Notes under the pieces: model-generated
The model's database searches: none
Told to the model about the DNA's origin: nothing
What the model saw: only the letters and a program-made list of their open reading frames with translations
Translations under genes and position numbers: made by a program
DNA from: Polyangium fumosum
Lineage (GTDB): Bacteria > Myxococcota_A > Polyangia > Polyangiales > Polyangiaceae
DNA: 64,000 nt
Reading direction: 5' to 3'
Assembly: GCF_005144585.1 (NCBI RefSeq)
Contig: NZ_SSMQ01000022.1
Coordinates: 103,829 to 167,828 of the forward strand
Shown here: positions 1 through 8,139 of the stretch, piece by piece
How the letters are laid out: every line of letters starts with the position of its first letter
Position numbering within the stretch: position 1 is the stretch's first letter

Positions 1-1
1 C

Positions 2-493
2 GGGATCACGGATGATCCGGGCGTCTCGCAGCTCCTCTCGGGCGACCAGACGTCGGCCTGCGCGTATGGCGAGTTCCTTTCGTACGGCGTCACGAGCACG
101 TTTATCTCCGGCAACACGTTCTTCGCGACGAACGCCGACCGCGCGTACATCTTCCAGGGCACGTTCGACGGCCAGACCAGCGAAATTGCGCCGGACATGG
201 TCGCGGGCCCGGACTGCGGGACGCTCGGCGGCGCCGAGAGCATCCTCGAGGATCCGGTGAGCCTCAGCTTGATGCTCGCGGTCCGGCGCACCGACAAGAT
301 CATGCGCGTCGAGTTCACCGGCGGGATGCAGGTCCTCGCCGAGACCGCGCTTTACGAGCCCTCGGCCATGGCGATTGGCGAGACGAAGAAGGGCCGCCAC
401 CTCTACGTCACGAACTCGGCCCACAACACGTACAACAAGGGCGGCATCCCCGGCCTCGTGCGTATCCCCCTCGACAAGGCCAAGGCCAAGTAA
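2..493 (+). CDS. C-terminal part of a beta-propeller-like secreted protein (5' truncated)
   Basis: The reading frame is open from base 2 to a TAA at 491-493, so about 163 C-terminal residues are present and the start lies upstream of the window. The visible part has repeated short beta-strand-like stretches and ends with a strand pair (HLYVTNSAHNTY, then a GIPGLVRIPL tail). This is the style of SMP-30/NHL-type propellers in myxobacterial surface proteins. No catalytic motif is visible. A strong hairpin follows at 573-604. The family assignment is inference; the open frame and G/C-biased third positions make it very likely a real gene. Confidence 0.6.
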   Translation, partial: GITDDPGVSQLLSGDQTSACAYGEFLSYGVTSTFISGNTFFATNADRAYIFQGTFDGQTSEIAPDMVAGPDCGTLGGAESILEDPVSLSLMLAVRRTDKIMRVEFTGGMQVLAETALYEPSAMAIGETKKGRHLYVTNSAHNTYNKGGIPGLVRIPLDKAKAK

Positions 494-572
494 AGCCGCT
501 GCGCACCTCGCCCGGCCCCTTGCTGCGCCGCAGCAATCTCCTCCCTTCTTCCCCATCGTAACCTTGATCTCT

Positions 573-604
573 CGTCTGCGGCGCTTGTTGCACCGCCGCA
601 GACG
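573..604 (+). terminator. Strong hairpin after the first gene
   Basis: A perfect 11-bp inverted repeat (573-583 paired with 594-604, arm CGTCTGCGGCG) encloses a 10-nt loop. It lies 80 bases after the TAA of the truncated gene and 60 bases before the next start. There is no clear T-tract, so termination is inferred from position and stem strength only. Confidence 0.5.
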
Positions 605-663
605 ACGCTTGCCTTCCTGCCCCCACGCGCCTAGGCTCGATACGATTTCCGTGGAGGTTTGCC

Positions 664-2763
664 ATGGCTTTGCGTGAGGTTTCCGTGGGCGTGCTTTTTT
701 TGCTTCTGGCGGCGGCCTGCGGGTCGACCCCGGATCCCGAGGCGACGGGCGGCCAGGGGGGCCAGGGAGCCTCGGGCGGAAATGGGCCGGGCGGCGCGGG
801 CGGGCAAGGCGGCGCGGGCGGGCAAGGCGGCAGCGTGCCTTATCCGCCCGCGGACGCGTTCGATCCGGCGTACGACGCCTATTTCGATCCGCCCGCGGCC
901 GGCGAATACGTCGACGATTACCGCGTCGTCGGCGAGATCAAGCCGCCGTCCTGGTCCTGGGGCAAGATCGAGCTCGTCGAGGGCCTCCAGCGCTACCGCA
1001 CGGAGGGCTACAACGTCCGCACGCAGAAGCTCCGCTGGGAGGACACGTTCGAGGACGACACGTACAAGCTGAAGACGTATTTCGGCGCGCTCAACCAGCA
1101 GCTCGTCGACGGCTTCAACATCCATTACAAGGACGCGTGTGCCGGCGAAGCGGGCAAATCGGGCGCGCCGGCCTGCGGCAAGAAGGGGCCGATGCGCCCC
1201 GAGGCGCGGTTCGTCCTCTTGCACCACGGCCCGAAGACGGCGTCGCTCTCGTGTGACAAGACGAAGACGCCCGTCTTGCTCGTGCACGGCGCGATGCAAA
1301 ACGGCAACGTCTGGCTGCTGCCCGGCGGCGACGACGGCGCGGGCAACGCGTACCCGGGCACGGCGCAGAAGACGGGCTTCGTGCAATGGCTGGAGGAGCG
1401 CGGGCATTGCACGTACGCGCTCACGTTCGGCACGTTCCACGGCGACAACTTCAACCAGGCGACGAACCTGGCGAACGTGATCCGCCGCGTCTCCGCGCTC
1501 GTGGGCCAGCCCAAGGTCGACGTCGTGGCCTGGAGCAAGGGCGTCCTCGCGGCGGACGTCTACCTCTCGAACGTTTCGAGCTGGAAGGATTGGGGATCCA
1601 AGCATTTCGAGCGCGTCGCCGCGGACTCCGCGAAGAACGTGCCCGCCTTCCGCAAGGACGTGCGCACGTACGTGGCGCTCTCGGGTCCGCACCTCGGCAT
1701 CGACCTGAACTTCCGGCACCCGTACAACAACCTCATCATCTACAGCACGCCCGACGCGGCGCCGATCGGGCAGGGCCCGGTGACCTGGGGCTGGATGAGC
1801 GCGGTGCAATGCGTGACGTTCGGGTATGCCTCCGGGCCGAACTCGATCTTCCCGAACCCGTACGCCTACTCGGCCTGCGAGAACCGCGGCGCGACGTGGC
1901 CCGATTTCTTCAACCGTATCTACACCTCGAACATCACGGGCCTCGACGCGGAGGGCAAGCCCGTCTCCCAGGCGAGCCTGGAGGCGCTCAACGTGGGGGA
2001 CGGCGCGAACGCGGCAACGTTCGATTTCGATCAGTACAACCACGCGATGTGGGGCTCGATCGACGAGTCCGGGACGCACGTCTCCGCCTACCTCGGGCAG
2101 CTCCAGACGGCCTACGACCTGCGCTCGTTTTATCCCCTGCCAAACCGGCAGGACGATCCGGCCTCGTACGATTGGTCCGAGCTCGACACGGACGAAACGA
2201 AGTGGCGCGACTGGGTGAGCATCTACAAGCTCGGCTACAACCCGGCCGGGCTTCCTGGAACCGGCGGATGGGTCGACGACGACGACGCGCACATCACCTG
2301 CCGCGCCGCCTCCTACGATCCGCAAACCTCGCCCTGCAAGGCGAAGCACGTCTCGTACGACACGGAGCATGCCGAGGACTACTCGTTCGGATACGCGACG
2401 TACACGCTCATGGACGGCATCGGCATCGCGGCCGTCATGGAAATGGGCGGCAACTTCATCGAGCGATTGAAGGGCCACGGGCTGAGCCCCGACCTCGAAT
2501 CCCTCTACGTGGTGCACGGCCAGAAGCCCGGCGCGCCCGGCACGATCTTCGAGATCGACGGGATGGAGTGCCCGACCTGTGATCCGAAGGGCGACGGCGT
2601 GCTCTTCGACGTCAGCATCGCCGCGCGGGATCAGCTCACGCAGGGCTGGCCGGCGGACGCGAAGGCGTCACGATCGAAGCAAGAAGGGGTCGCGTTCGGC
2701 CACCTCGAGGTCGGCGTCGCGCCGGCCGTTTGGGAGAAGATCGGCGCGGCGTTCGGGCCGTGA
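664..2763 (+). CDS. Alpha/beta-hydrolase (class 2 lipase-like) lipoprotein
   Basis: This 699-residue protein starts with a lipoprotein signal peptide (lipobox LAAAC near residue 19), then a Gly/Gln-rich linker to about residue 58. The hydrolase body has an oxyanion-type HG (LLVHGAMQNGNVW, about residues 208-220) and a nucleophile elbow AWSKG with Ser about 291. A GHLEVG near the C-terminus is a plausible catalytic His. The first Gly of the usual GxSxG is Ala. GGAGG sits 6 bases before the ATG at 653-657. The likely role is an outer-surface esterase or lipase anchored by its lipid. The substrate cannot be told. The gene is convergent with the next lipoprotein gene. Confidence 0.75.
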   Translation: MALREVSVGVLFLLLAAACGSTPDPEATGGQGGQGASGGNGPGGAGGQGGAGGQGGSVPYPPADAFDPAYDAYFDPPAAGEYVDDYRVVGEIKPPSWSWGKIELVEGLQRYRTEGYNVRTQKLRWEDTFEDDTYKLKTYFGALNQQLVDGFNIHYKDACAGEAGKSGAPACGKKGPMRPEARFVLLHHGPKTASLSCDKTKTPVLLVHGAMQNGNVWLLPGGDDGAGNAYPGTAQKTGFVQWLEERGHCTYALTFGTFHGDNFNQATNLANVIRRVSALVGQPKVDVVAWSKGVLAADVYLSNVSSWKDWGSKHFERVAADSAKNVPAFRKDVRTYVALSGPHLGIDLNFRHPYNNLIIYSTPDAAPIGQGPVTWGWMSAVQCVTFGYASGPNSIFPNPYAYSACENRGATWPDFFNRIYTSNITGLDAEGKPVSQASLEALNVGDGANAATFDFDQYNHAMWGSIDESGTHVSAYLGQLQTAYDLRSFYPLPNRQDDPASYDWSELDTDETKWRDWVSIYKLGYNPAGLPGTGGWVDDDDAHITCRAASYDPQTSPCKAKHVSYDTEHAEDYSFGYATYTLMDGIGIAAVMEMGGNFIERLKGHGLSPDLESLYVVHGQKPGAPGTIFEIDGMECPTCDPKGDGVLFDVSIAARDQLTQGWPADAKASRSKQEGVAFGHLEVGVAPAVWEKIGAAFGP

Positions 2764-2778
2764 GAGGGCGCCCTGCGG

Positions 2779-3846
2779 TCACTCGGCCGCTGGGGTGTTG
2801 CAACAGAACACCGCCGGCTCGATCGCCTTGATCTCTCCAGTCACAGCGCCGCCCGAGGCGACACACGTCCCCGGCTCGTTCTGGAGCCAGAACGCGCTGA
2901 CACCTTGGATGTTGGTCGGCATGCTCGGATCTCCGCAGTAACCCAGCCCGTCCACGGGCCACGCGAGCATCGTCGCATCCGAACAATCCGCCTGCTGATG
3001 CAGGTTCATGACCGACACGCACACCGCATCCCCTGCCGGCGCGCATTCACACGGCGTGCACCCTCGCCCCTCGTCGACATCCGCGTAAAACACGAACGAC
3101 TCCGGGAAATCCGCGGGGCATGCCGCCCCCTCCGGAGATGTTCCCTCGAGCCGTAGGCACGAGCGAAACCCGGACGGCAGTTCTTCGTCGCGAAGGCCGC
3201 AGGGCTGACCCGGCGGACACGTCGCGTCGTCCTCATGGCGGCACGCCCGCGCCGTCGTCTCCCACATCGACGACGAGCCGAAATGCGGCGGTGGGGGCAG
3301 CGGATCCTCCGCGACGGCGCATCCGCCCACCTCGGTCGGCTCGAACGAGTAGGAACCAAGCGCGGGGATCGGAAGCGATGGAGCCGCTTGACAGGCGCCG
3401 TCCCATGCCGGGGGAGGAATCGCCGCGCCGACGACGGCTCCACCACAAGCGTCGTTGTCGAACGCAAGGACGGGACCGAACGCGCAGGCCGGCTCCGTGC
3501 ACCGGCACTCCGGGCACGCGTGTGGTGCCAGGATGCCCGCGCCGCCGTTGAAGTCCGCCTTGGGCATGCTCTTCGGACACGCAGGCAACGCGCGCTCCTC
3601 GCCGATCCAGAGCGCCACCGGGACCGCTTTGACACCCAGGACCACATCGGCGCACGCCGCGCCGCAGGCCATGGGCTTCTTCTCGTCGTTCTCGTGACAG
3701 GGGTCGGGATTACCGTCCTTGTCCTTGTGGTCATAATCCGGGTCCTTGCACGTATAGATGACCACGGGCTCATGGGGACCTTCACAACCGGACCCTGCGA
3801 GCGCCAAAAACAAACAAAAGAGCGTCTGATACGAGTGGTTCATCAT
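2779..3846 (-). CDS. Cys-rich lipoprotein of unknown function
   Basis: This 355-residue protein has a lipobox (LAGSGC, Cys about 21) and then a long extracytoplasmic domain with about 30 cysteines, consistent with a disulphide-stabilised surface protein. No enzyme motif was recognised. It lies 6 bases downstream of the stop of the outer-membrane-like protein at 3853-4515 on the same strand, so the two are probably co-transcribed and may act together at the cell surface. The first Met (MMNHSYQ) is used; the second Met is equally possible. Confidence 0.7.
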   Translation of the reverse strand: MMNHSYQTLFCLFLALAGSGCEGPHEPVVIYTCKDPDYDHKDKDGNPDPCHENDEKKPMACGAACADVVLGVKAVPVALWIGEERALPACPKSMPKADFNGGAGILAPHACPECRCTEPACAFGPVLAFDNDACGGAVVGAAIPPPAWDGACQAAPSLPIPALGSYSFEPTEVGGCAVAEDPLPPPPHFGSSSMWETTARACRHEDDATCPPGQPCGLRDEELPSGFRSCLRLEGTSPEGAACPADFPESFVFYADVDEGRGCTPCECAPAGDAVCVSVMNLHQQADCSDATMLAWPVDGLGYCGDPSMPTNIQGVSAFWLQNEPGTCVASGGAVTGEIKAIEPAVFCCNTPAAE

Positions 3847-3852
3847 CGATTC

Positions 3853-4515
3853 TCACTTCGACTGCGGCGTCGGTTTGTCTCGTTTCCAAAAATCCAACGT
3901 CAGCTCCACGGACAGGGTGGCGAAGAGCGGGAACGACCGCCATTCCGGGTCTCTGCGCTTGTTCACGATGAGCCGCGTCGGCCAATCATAAACGTCCAAG
4001 GTGAGGATGGGTCGGAGCGAGAGACGGTCGGCCAGCGTGATCAGCATGTCGACACCGGCGTTCAATGACCCGCTGGTTCTCCACCCATGTTCCCACGTCG
4101 CACCGGGTGTTCGAGGAAAGTAGGCGCCTCCAGGCATCCGCCACCCACCACAAAACCCGAATGGCTCGATGCGCCGGATACAGACGCCGACGGTACCGTT
4201 GGCGTAGGCGCCCTCGACCTCGGCACCGTAGAGCGTCGCAGGCGTGACGGTCCGGAGGTAGGTAAAGGTCAATGTGAGACCGCCGCCCCACCCATCGTCC
4301 CCGAAGGTGCGCAGCATGAGCGTCGCGGTCCCCCCGACACTGAGCACGTTGGGCAGGTACCCGCCGAGTTGAAGGGCTGGTCCGGCTCCGATGGACCACG
4401 CAGCATCGAGACGCGACCGGCGCTCTCCAGGAGAGGCAGAAACCCCAGGTGCTGCCCGCGCCAAACCGGGAACCACCAGGAGCGATGCGCCCACGAGCAC
4501 GCCGACGCGCAGCAT
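3853..4515 (-). CDS. Putative outer-membrane beta-barrel protein
   Basis: This 220-residue protein has an N-terminal signal peptide (hydrophobic stretch VGVLVGASLLVVPGLARA, cleaved after ARA). The mature part alternates short hydrophobic and Gly/aromatic-rich segments (for example GGGLTLTFTYL) and ends close to a terminal aromatic strand, as in small beta-barrels. No named family was recognised. It is the upstream member of a two-gene unit with the Cys-rich lipoprotein, only 6 bases apart. Confidence 0.6.
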   Translation of the reverse strand: MLRVGVLVGASLLVVPGLARAAPGVSASPGERRSRLDAAWSIGAGPALQLGGYLPNVLSVGGTATLMLRTFGDDGWGGGLTLTFTYLRTVTPATLYGAEVEGAYANGTVGVCIRRIEPFGFCGGWRMPGGAYFPRTPGATWEHGWRTSGSLNAGVDMLITLADRLSLRPILTLDVYDWPTRLIVNKRRDPEWRSFPLFATLSVELTLDFWKRDKPTPQSK

Positions 4516-4564
4516 GATCTCCGGCTACACCAAGTTTGTCCGCGGGTCAAGGCGGCGTCGAGAC

Positions 4565-4589
4565 GGTTCCCGGCCTGTCGCGGGAAACC
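4565..4589 (-). terminator. Weak hairpin between 4622 gene and 4515 gene
   Basis: An imperfect inverted repeat (GGTTCCCG at 4565-4572 with CGGGAAACC at 4581-4589, one bulge) lies just after the stop of the 4622-5746 gene. It has no T-tract and is only a candidate. Confidence 0.25.
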
Positions 4590-4621
4590 GGCCCGACCCA
4601 ACCTCGTGTCCCGAGCGGTCC

Positions 4622-5746
4622 TCAGCTCGACGGCTCGCCGCCCTTTCGCTGCGCTGCCAGCTTGTCCCGGAGCTCGACAAAGGACTCGATCATATCTCGG
4701 TAATACTTCGGGGTCAGGCCCGCCTGCATGGGAACCTCGCCTCGCGCCTGCGCCTCGCTCCGGCGCTGGAGCTCTGCTTCGAGCCCCCGTTCAAGCTCCC
4801 CGATGAGGGGTTCGAGCACGGAGAGGCCCTCGTCGGGCTTGTGGGTGCGCAAGCACGCGTCCGCGTATGTCTCTGCCTCCTGGCATTGTTCCCAGAGATC
4901 CGAGAAGCCCAGGCGGACCACCTCGTTCCAGGCCTCGCGGCAGACCTCGAAGGGTTGTTCGAGCATCGTTGCTGCCCTGAGCACATCGCGGGCGATGCGT
5001 CCCTTCACGCTGAGCACGAGGTCCGGGGTGGCTTCGTCCTCGCCGGCGCGCGCCGTGAAGTCCGCCTCGACCCGCCTGTAATCGGCGGCGACGTCGGCGA
5101 AGCTCCGCTCCCGCGTCCTCGCAAAGGTCTTGTAGACGGCGAGGCACGCTTTGGAGAACTCGTCCCAGAGCGCAGCACTCTTCTCCTCTTCCGGGGTGGG
5201 AGGGTGCGCCTCGTCGAGCCGCCGGGTGCTTCGCTCTGGGCCGAGCTGTCCCCTCTGCTGCGCCAGGAGCGCGCCCTGGAGGTCGTGCAGTCTTCCCAGC
5301 TCCTGTTCGTAAAAGCCCGTGGATTTCTGCGCCGCCTTGGCCTCCTCGAGCCCACGCTCGAGCTCGGCGATGAGGGGTTCGAGCACGGCGAGGCCCTCCT
5401 CGGGCTTCTCGTCGTACGCGCAGCAATCCGCGTAAAATCCGCTCATCAGGCATTCTCGGAAGGTGTTCGAGAAGCCGAGGCGAACAAGCTCGTTCCAGAC
5501 CTCCCGGCAGACCTCGAAGGGTGGATGCTTGGAGTGTGCCGTCGAGAGAATGTCTTCGGCGATGCGGCGCTTCGTCTCGAGCACGCCGAATTCATGGTCG
5601 CCCATTCGTGCCACATATTCAGCCTCCAGCCTGCGGTAGTCTTCGGCGACATCGACGAAGTCACGCTCGAACGATTTGGCCAAAATGGCCTCGCTCGCAT
5701 TCGCAAACTCTTGGCCGAGTTGCTCGAGTTCTTCTTCCGTGATCAT
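4622..5746 (-). CDS. Internally duplicated helical protein of unknown function
   Basis: This 374-residue soluble protein has no signal peptide. It is made of two copies of one domain, about residues 13-165 and 197-367. Both copies carry PFEVCREvWNElVRLGFS-like cores (about 77 and 265), an EGLxVLEPLIxELERGLE helix, and an (A/V)DYRRxEA motif. The copies have diverged, so the duplication is old. The sequence predicts as almost entirely helical. It follows the toxin-like lipoprotein gene by 25 bases on the same strand. That makes an immunity or partner role possible, but this is inference and no family was recognised. Confidence 0.7.
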   Translation of the reverse strand: MITEEELEQLGQEFANASEAILAKSFERDFVDVAEDYRRLEAEYVARMGDHEFGVLETKRRIAEDILSTAHSKHPPFEVCREVWNELVRLGFSNTFRECLMSGFYADCCAYDEKPEEGLAVLEPLIAELERGLEEAKAAQKSTGFYEQELGRLHDLQGALLAQQRGQLGPERSTRRLDEAHPPTPEEEKSAALWDEFSKACLAVYKTFARTRERSFADVAADYRRVEADFTARAGEDEATPDLVLSVKGRIARDVLRAATMLEQPFEVCREAWNEVVRLGFSDLWEQCQEAETYADACLRTHKPDEGLSVLEPLIGELERGLEAELQRRSEAQARGEVPMQAGLTPKYYRDMIESFVELRDKLAAQRKGGEPSS

Positions 5747-5771
5747 GCCACCTACTCCAGATGGTCTCCTG

Positions 5772-6503
5772 TTATTTGCAGGATGCCCACGTACCGTCCG
5801 TGAATTCGACGCCGTCCTGCCATTCCTTGTGCGCCTTGCACAGCTCCCAGCACATCTTGCATCTCTTCGAGTTCCATGTGCTGCCCCGTTTGCTCTGCAG
5901 AGGCGACATGAGGCAATTGTTTAAACCACTTTGACATTCCTCCTCCCATTTTTCCCGCTCTCGAAACGTCTTCACAATATCCGCCTTGCTGAGCTCCAGC
6001 GAAGCGGCGCACACGATGAGGACGCCGGGGCCCACTTCGATGACGAGGTCGGCGAGGGCGACCGCCACGACCACGAGCAACCCGGGGTTCCCGACGAGCC
6101 CACGCTCGGCCGTTGTCTGCCCGTTCGCAGGAGCGGGCGACGCGGACAGGCGCAGCTTGCGCAGCCCGAGCAGCTCCTCCGGGACGGTCATGCCTCGCAG
6201 CGCGATCCGCATACATACCGCGAGTTCCGTATGGGGTACGCCTTTGCTCTCCACATCCACGACGTGGCCGTCCTCGTCGACCTTCACCCTGGCATCAAAC
6301 GTGTAATATCCGCTCCCGAGCTCACCGCCGAGCTCATCGACGCACGCGCGCAGGCGCTCCGCGGTGGCGTCGGGGACGCGCGGGCGGTCGTCCTGCTGCG
6401 CCAGTTGTCGGACCGTGGCCCCGCAGCCGAGCGGCACGAGCGCCATCGTCGCGCAGCCGAGGAGCCCGAGGGAGAGGAGGGATCGCATGCGCTGGAACGG
6501 CAT
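5772..6503 (-). CDS. Putative polymorphic-toxin-like lipoprotein
   Basis: The start is taken at MPFQRMRSLL (243 residues); a TTG at 6539 would extend it by 12. A lipoprotein signal ends at LVPLGC. A compact domain follows with a TonB/AgmX-C-terminal flavour (YYTFDARVKVDEDGHV). Next is a strongly hydrophobic helix (LVVVAVALADLVIEVGPGVL), then a Cys-rich tail with a CxxCxxxC arrangement and W residues. Lipoprotein head, constant middle and short variable Cys/Trp-rich tail recall, from memory, the SitA-type contact-transferred toxins of myxobacteria. That comparison is inference. The downstream gene, 25 bases away, may be its partner. Local base composition is less G/C-rich than its neighbours. 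Confidence 0.5.
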   Translation of the reverse strand: MPFQRMRSLLSLGLLGCATMALVPLGCGATVRQLAQQDDRPRVPDATAERLRACVDELGGELGSGYYTFDARVKVDEDGHVVDVESKGVPHTELAVCMRIALRGMTVPEELLGLRKLRLSASPAPANGQTTAERGLVGNPGLLVVVAVALADLVIEVGPGVLIVCAASLELSKADIVKTFREREKWEEECQSGLNNCLMSPLQSKRGSTWNSKRCKMCWELCKAHKEWQDGVEFTDGTWASCK

Positions 6504-6803
6504 GACCGAGATGCGACCAGAGTTCTCGAGTTCCGTCAATTCGGCACGTAAGCGCCGTCACCATGCACCACGTGGTCGACGCTCGAACCCCTCGCCATCG
6601 TCCTCGCCCATGACCCCAAGGCCCCCCAAACCCCCCGTACGTCTCCTCCCCGATGACCCGCATGCCCCCCAAACCCCTCGCGCCCCTCATGCCGGAGGAC
6701 CCGCGTGGCCCCTTCACCTGCCGTTGCCCTCCTCTCCGATGACCCCCACGCGGTCCCAATCCCCCGAGCGCGTCCTCGCCTTCGAACCTCGTCCCCCCTC
6801 CCG
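6504..6803. other. Divergent intergenic region, low-complexity C-rich on the + strand
   Basis: These 300 bases separate divergent genes. From about 6600 to 6770 the + strand is a run of C-tracts broken by short spacers, with loosely repeated CCGATGACCC-like words. No convincing gene or promoter was seen. ORFs spanning it are low-complexity and probably spurious. Confidence 0.5.
6607..6636 (-). repeat. G-quadruplex-type motif
   Basis: On the minus strand four G-tracts occur in 30 bases: G6-TTT-G6-CCTT-G4-TCAT-G3. Loops of 3-4 nt fit the standard quadruplex pattern. More G-tracts follow to about 6700. It lies about 105 bases upstream of the minus-strand gene start at 6503, so it may affect transcription there; this is inference. 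Confidence 0.5.
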
Positions 6804-7598
6804 ATGTCGTCTCACTCGTCTCCCTTGACGGCCGTGACCTCCCAACCCTATCCTGACCACCTCGTGCGAAACCTGACCCTCGGCGACCTCGATCTCGGCA
6901 TGCGTGATCTCCTCACCGACCGCAAGCCCAACCTCGTGCTGCTCGTTTGCAGCCAGGTCTACCTCCCCCAGCTCCAGGCGCAGTATGCGACCATCGAGGC
7001 CCTCGCGCCGGCCCTCGTGGGCCGCGCGTTCGCCGACGAGCTCGCCGAGGCCGATTTCCTTCACGACAGCTTCGGCGGCGGCCTCTGGGATTATACGGAG
7101 GCCCTCCTTCATGCGCCCGATGTCTCCGAGGTGACCCGCTCCATCGTAAGACGTGTCCGCGAGGCATTGCTGCCGAAGCGCAGCCTCCTCGCCGATTCGT
7201 ATGCCGAAGAGGCCGCCGCGGCGAAAAAAAACCGATTCAAGCTCGCCGAGCTCGAGGCCGATCTGAAGTCGCTGCCGCTGCCGGATGGCAAGACGCTCCA
7301 TCATTGGGCCATGGGCTTCGTCGACGCGGGCGATACGCTCGGAAAACTCCTCTCCGCGCGTGCCTCTGTCGAGGCGGACGCCCAGAACGACGGAAAGAAC
7401 AACCAGATTCGCAAATCGACGATCAAGCTCCTCCACCGATTCCGCGAGGCTACGCGTGACGAAATCGAGCTCCACGCGAGCCTGCCACGCGATCTCGAGA
7501 GCCGGGTGTTCGGGCTCTTCGATGAGCTCTCCGCGCGGCGCAGCAAAAGGAAGACGGGCGGGGAGGAGCCCCCGAAGGGACAAGGCGGGACGGGCTGA
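6804..7598 (+). CDS. Conserved-looking hypothetical protein
   Basis: The ATG at 6804 gives 264 residues; an upstream in-frame ATG at 6705 would add only low-complexity sequence from the C-rich spacer and is rejected. The protein starts after a short polar tail with PYPDHLVRNLTLGDLDLGMRD. It is mostly helical, with a Lys/Arg-rich C-terminus (ARRSKRKTGG). There is no signal peptide, membrane segment or recognisable active site. It is followed 103 bases later by the MAPEG gene on the same strand. Function unknown. Confidence 0.65.
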   Translation: MSSHSSPLTAVTSQPYPDHLVRNLTLGDLDLGMRDLLTDRKPNLVLLVCSQVYLPQLQAQYATIEALAPALVGRAFADELAEADFLHDSFGGGLWDYTEALLHAPDVSEVTRSIVRRVREALLPKRSLLADSYAEEAAAAKKNRFKLAELEADLKSLPLPDGKTLHHWAMGFVDAGDTLGKLLSARASVEADAQNDGKNNQIRKSTIKLLHRFREATRDEIELHASLPRDLESRVFGLFDELSARRSKRKTGGEEPPKGQGGTG

Positions 7599-7701
7599 CG
7601 CGACGAGGCGAACGCGCGGGCCGCGTGGGGCTTCCCCCGGGGTCCGCGCCGCGGTAGAACGGGCCTCCGGCCGAACGAGCGCCGGGGAGCCTGTACGTCT
7701 C

Positions 7702-8097
7702 ATGTCCAAAGATCTCGCCCTGCCCGCATTGACGACGATCGCCGCGCTCGTGGCGTATTTCGTGTTCATGCTCAACGTCGGCCGCGCCCGCAAGAAATTC
7801 AACGTTCCGGCGCCCCAGACCTCCGGGAGCCCCGATTTCGAGCGCGTCCTGCGGGTGCAGCAGAACACGGTCGAACAGATCACTCCGTTCTTCGCGGCCC
7901 TGTGGATCTGCGCCTTGTTCACGAGCGCGAAGCTCGCCGCGGGGCTCGGCGCCGTCTGGGTCCTCGGCCGGATCCTCTACGCGTGGGGCTACTACCAAGC
8001 CGCGGAGAAACGTGGGCCTGGTTTCGGGATCGCGATGCTCGGTTACATGGGCCTGCTCATCGGATCGATCTACGGCGTGATCACCCACCTGCTGTGA
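7702..8097 (+). CDS. MAPEG-family membrane protein
   Basis: This 131-residue protein has four hydrophobic segments (about residues 5-22, 55-75, 78-95 and 108-130). It carries the family signature ERVLRVQQNTVEQITPF between helices 1 and 2 (Arg/Asn/Glu pattern of microsomal glutathione transferase-like proteins). Members bind glutathione or lipid-derived substrates in the membrane; the bacterial role is usually unknown. Length matches the family. A GGGGAG-like sequence lies about 13 bases before the ATG, weaker than elsewhere in the window. Confidence 0.8.
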   Translation: MSKDLALPALTTIAALVAYFVFMLNVGRARKKFNVPAPQTSGSPDFERVLRVQQNTVEQITPFFAALWICALFTSAKLAAGLGAVWVLGRILYAWGYYQAAEKRGPGFGIAMLGYMGLLIGSIYGVITHLL

Positions 8098-8139
8098 TAG
8101 GCTCCGGGGCCACCGCGTCGAGGAGGGCCGGAACGTTCG

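Noticed and set aside
631..2517. Long antisense ORF opposite the hydrolase gene
   Set aside because: Arg/Val-rich low-complexity product typical of a high-GC shadow frame; the + strand gene has SD, signal peptide and motifs.
6705..6803. Upstream start for the 6804-7598 gene
   Set aside because: The added residues are translated from the C-rich spacer and have no protein character.
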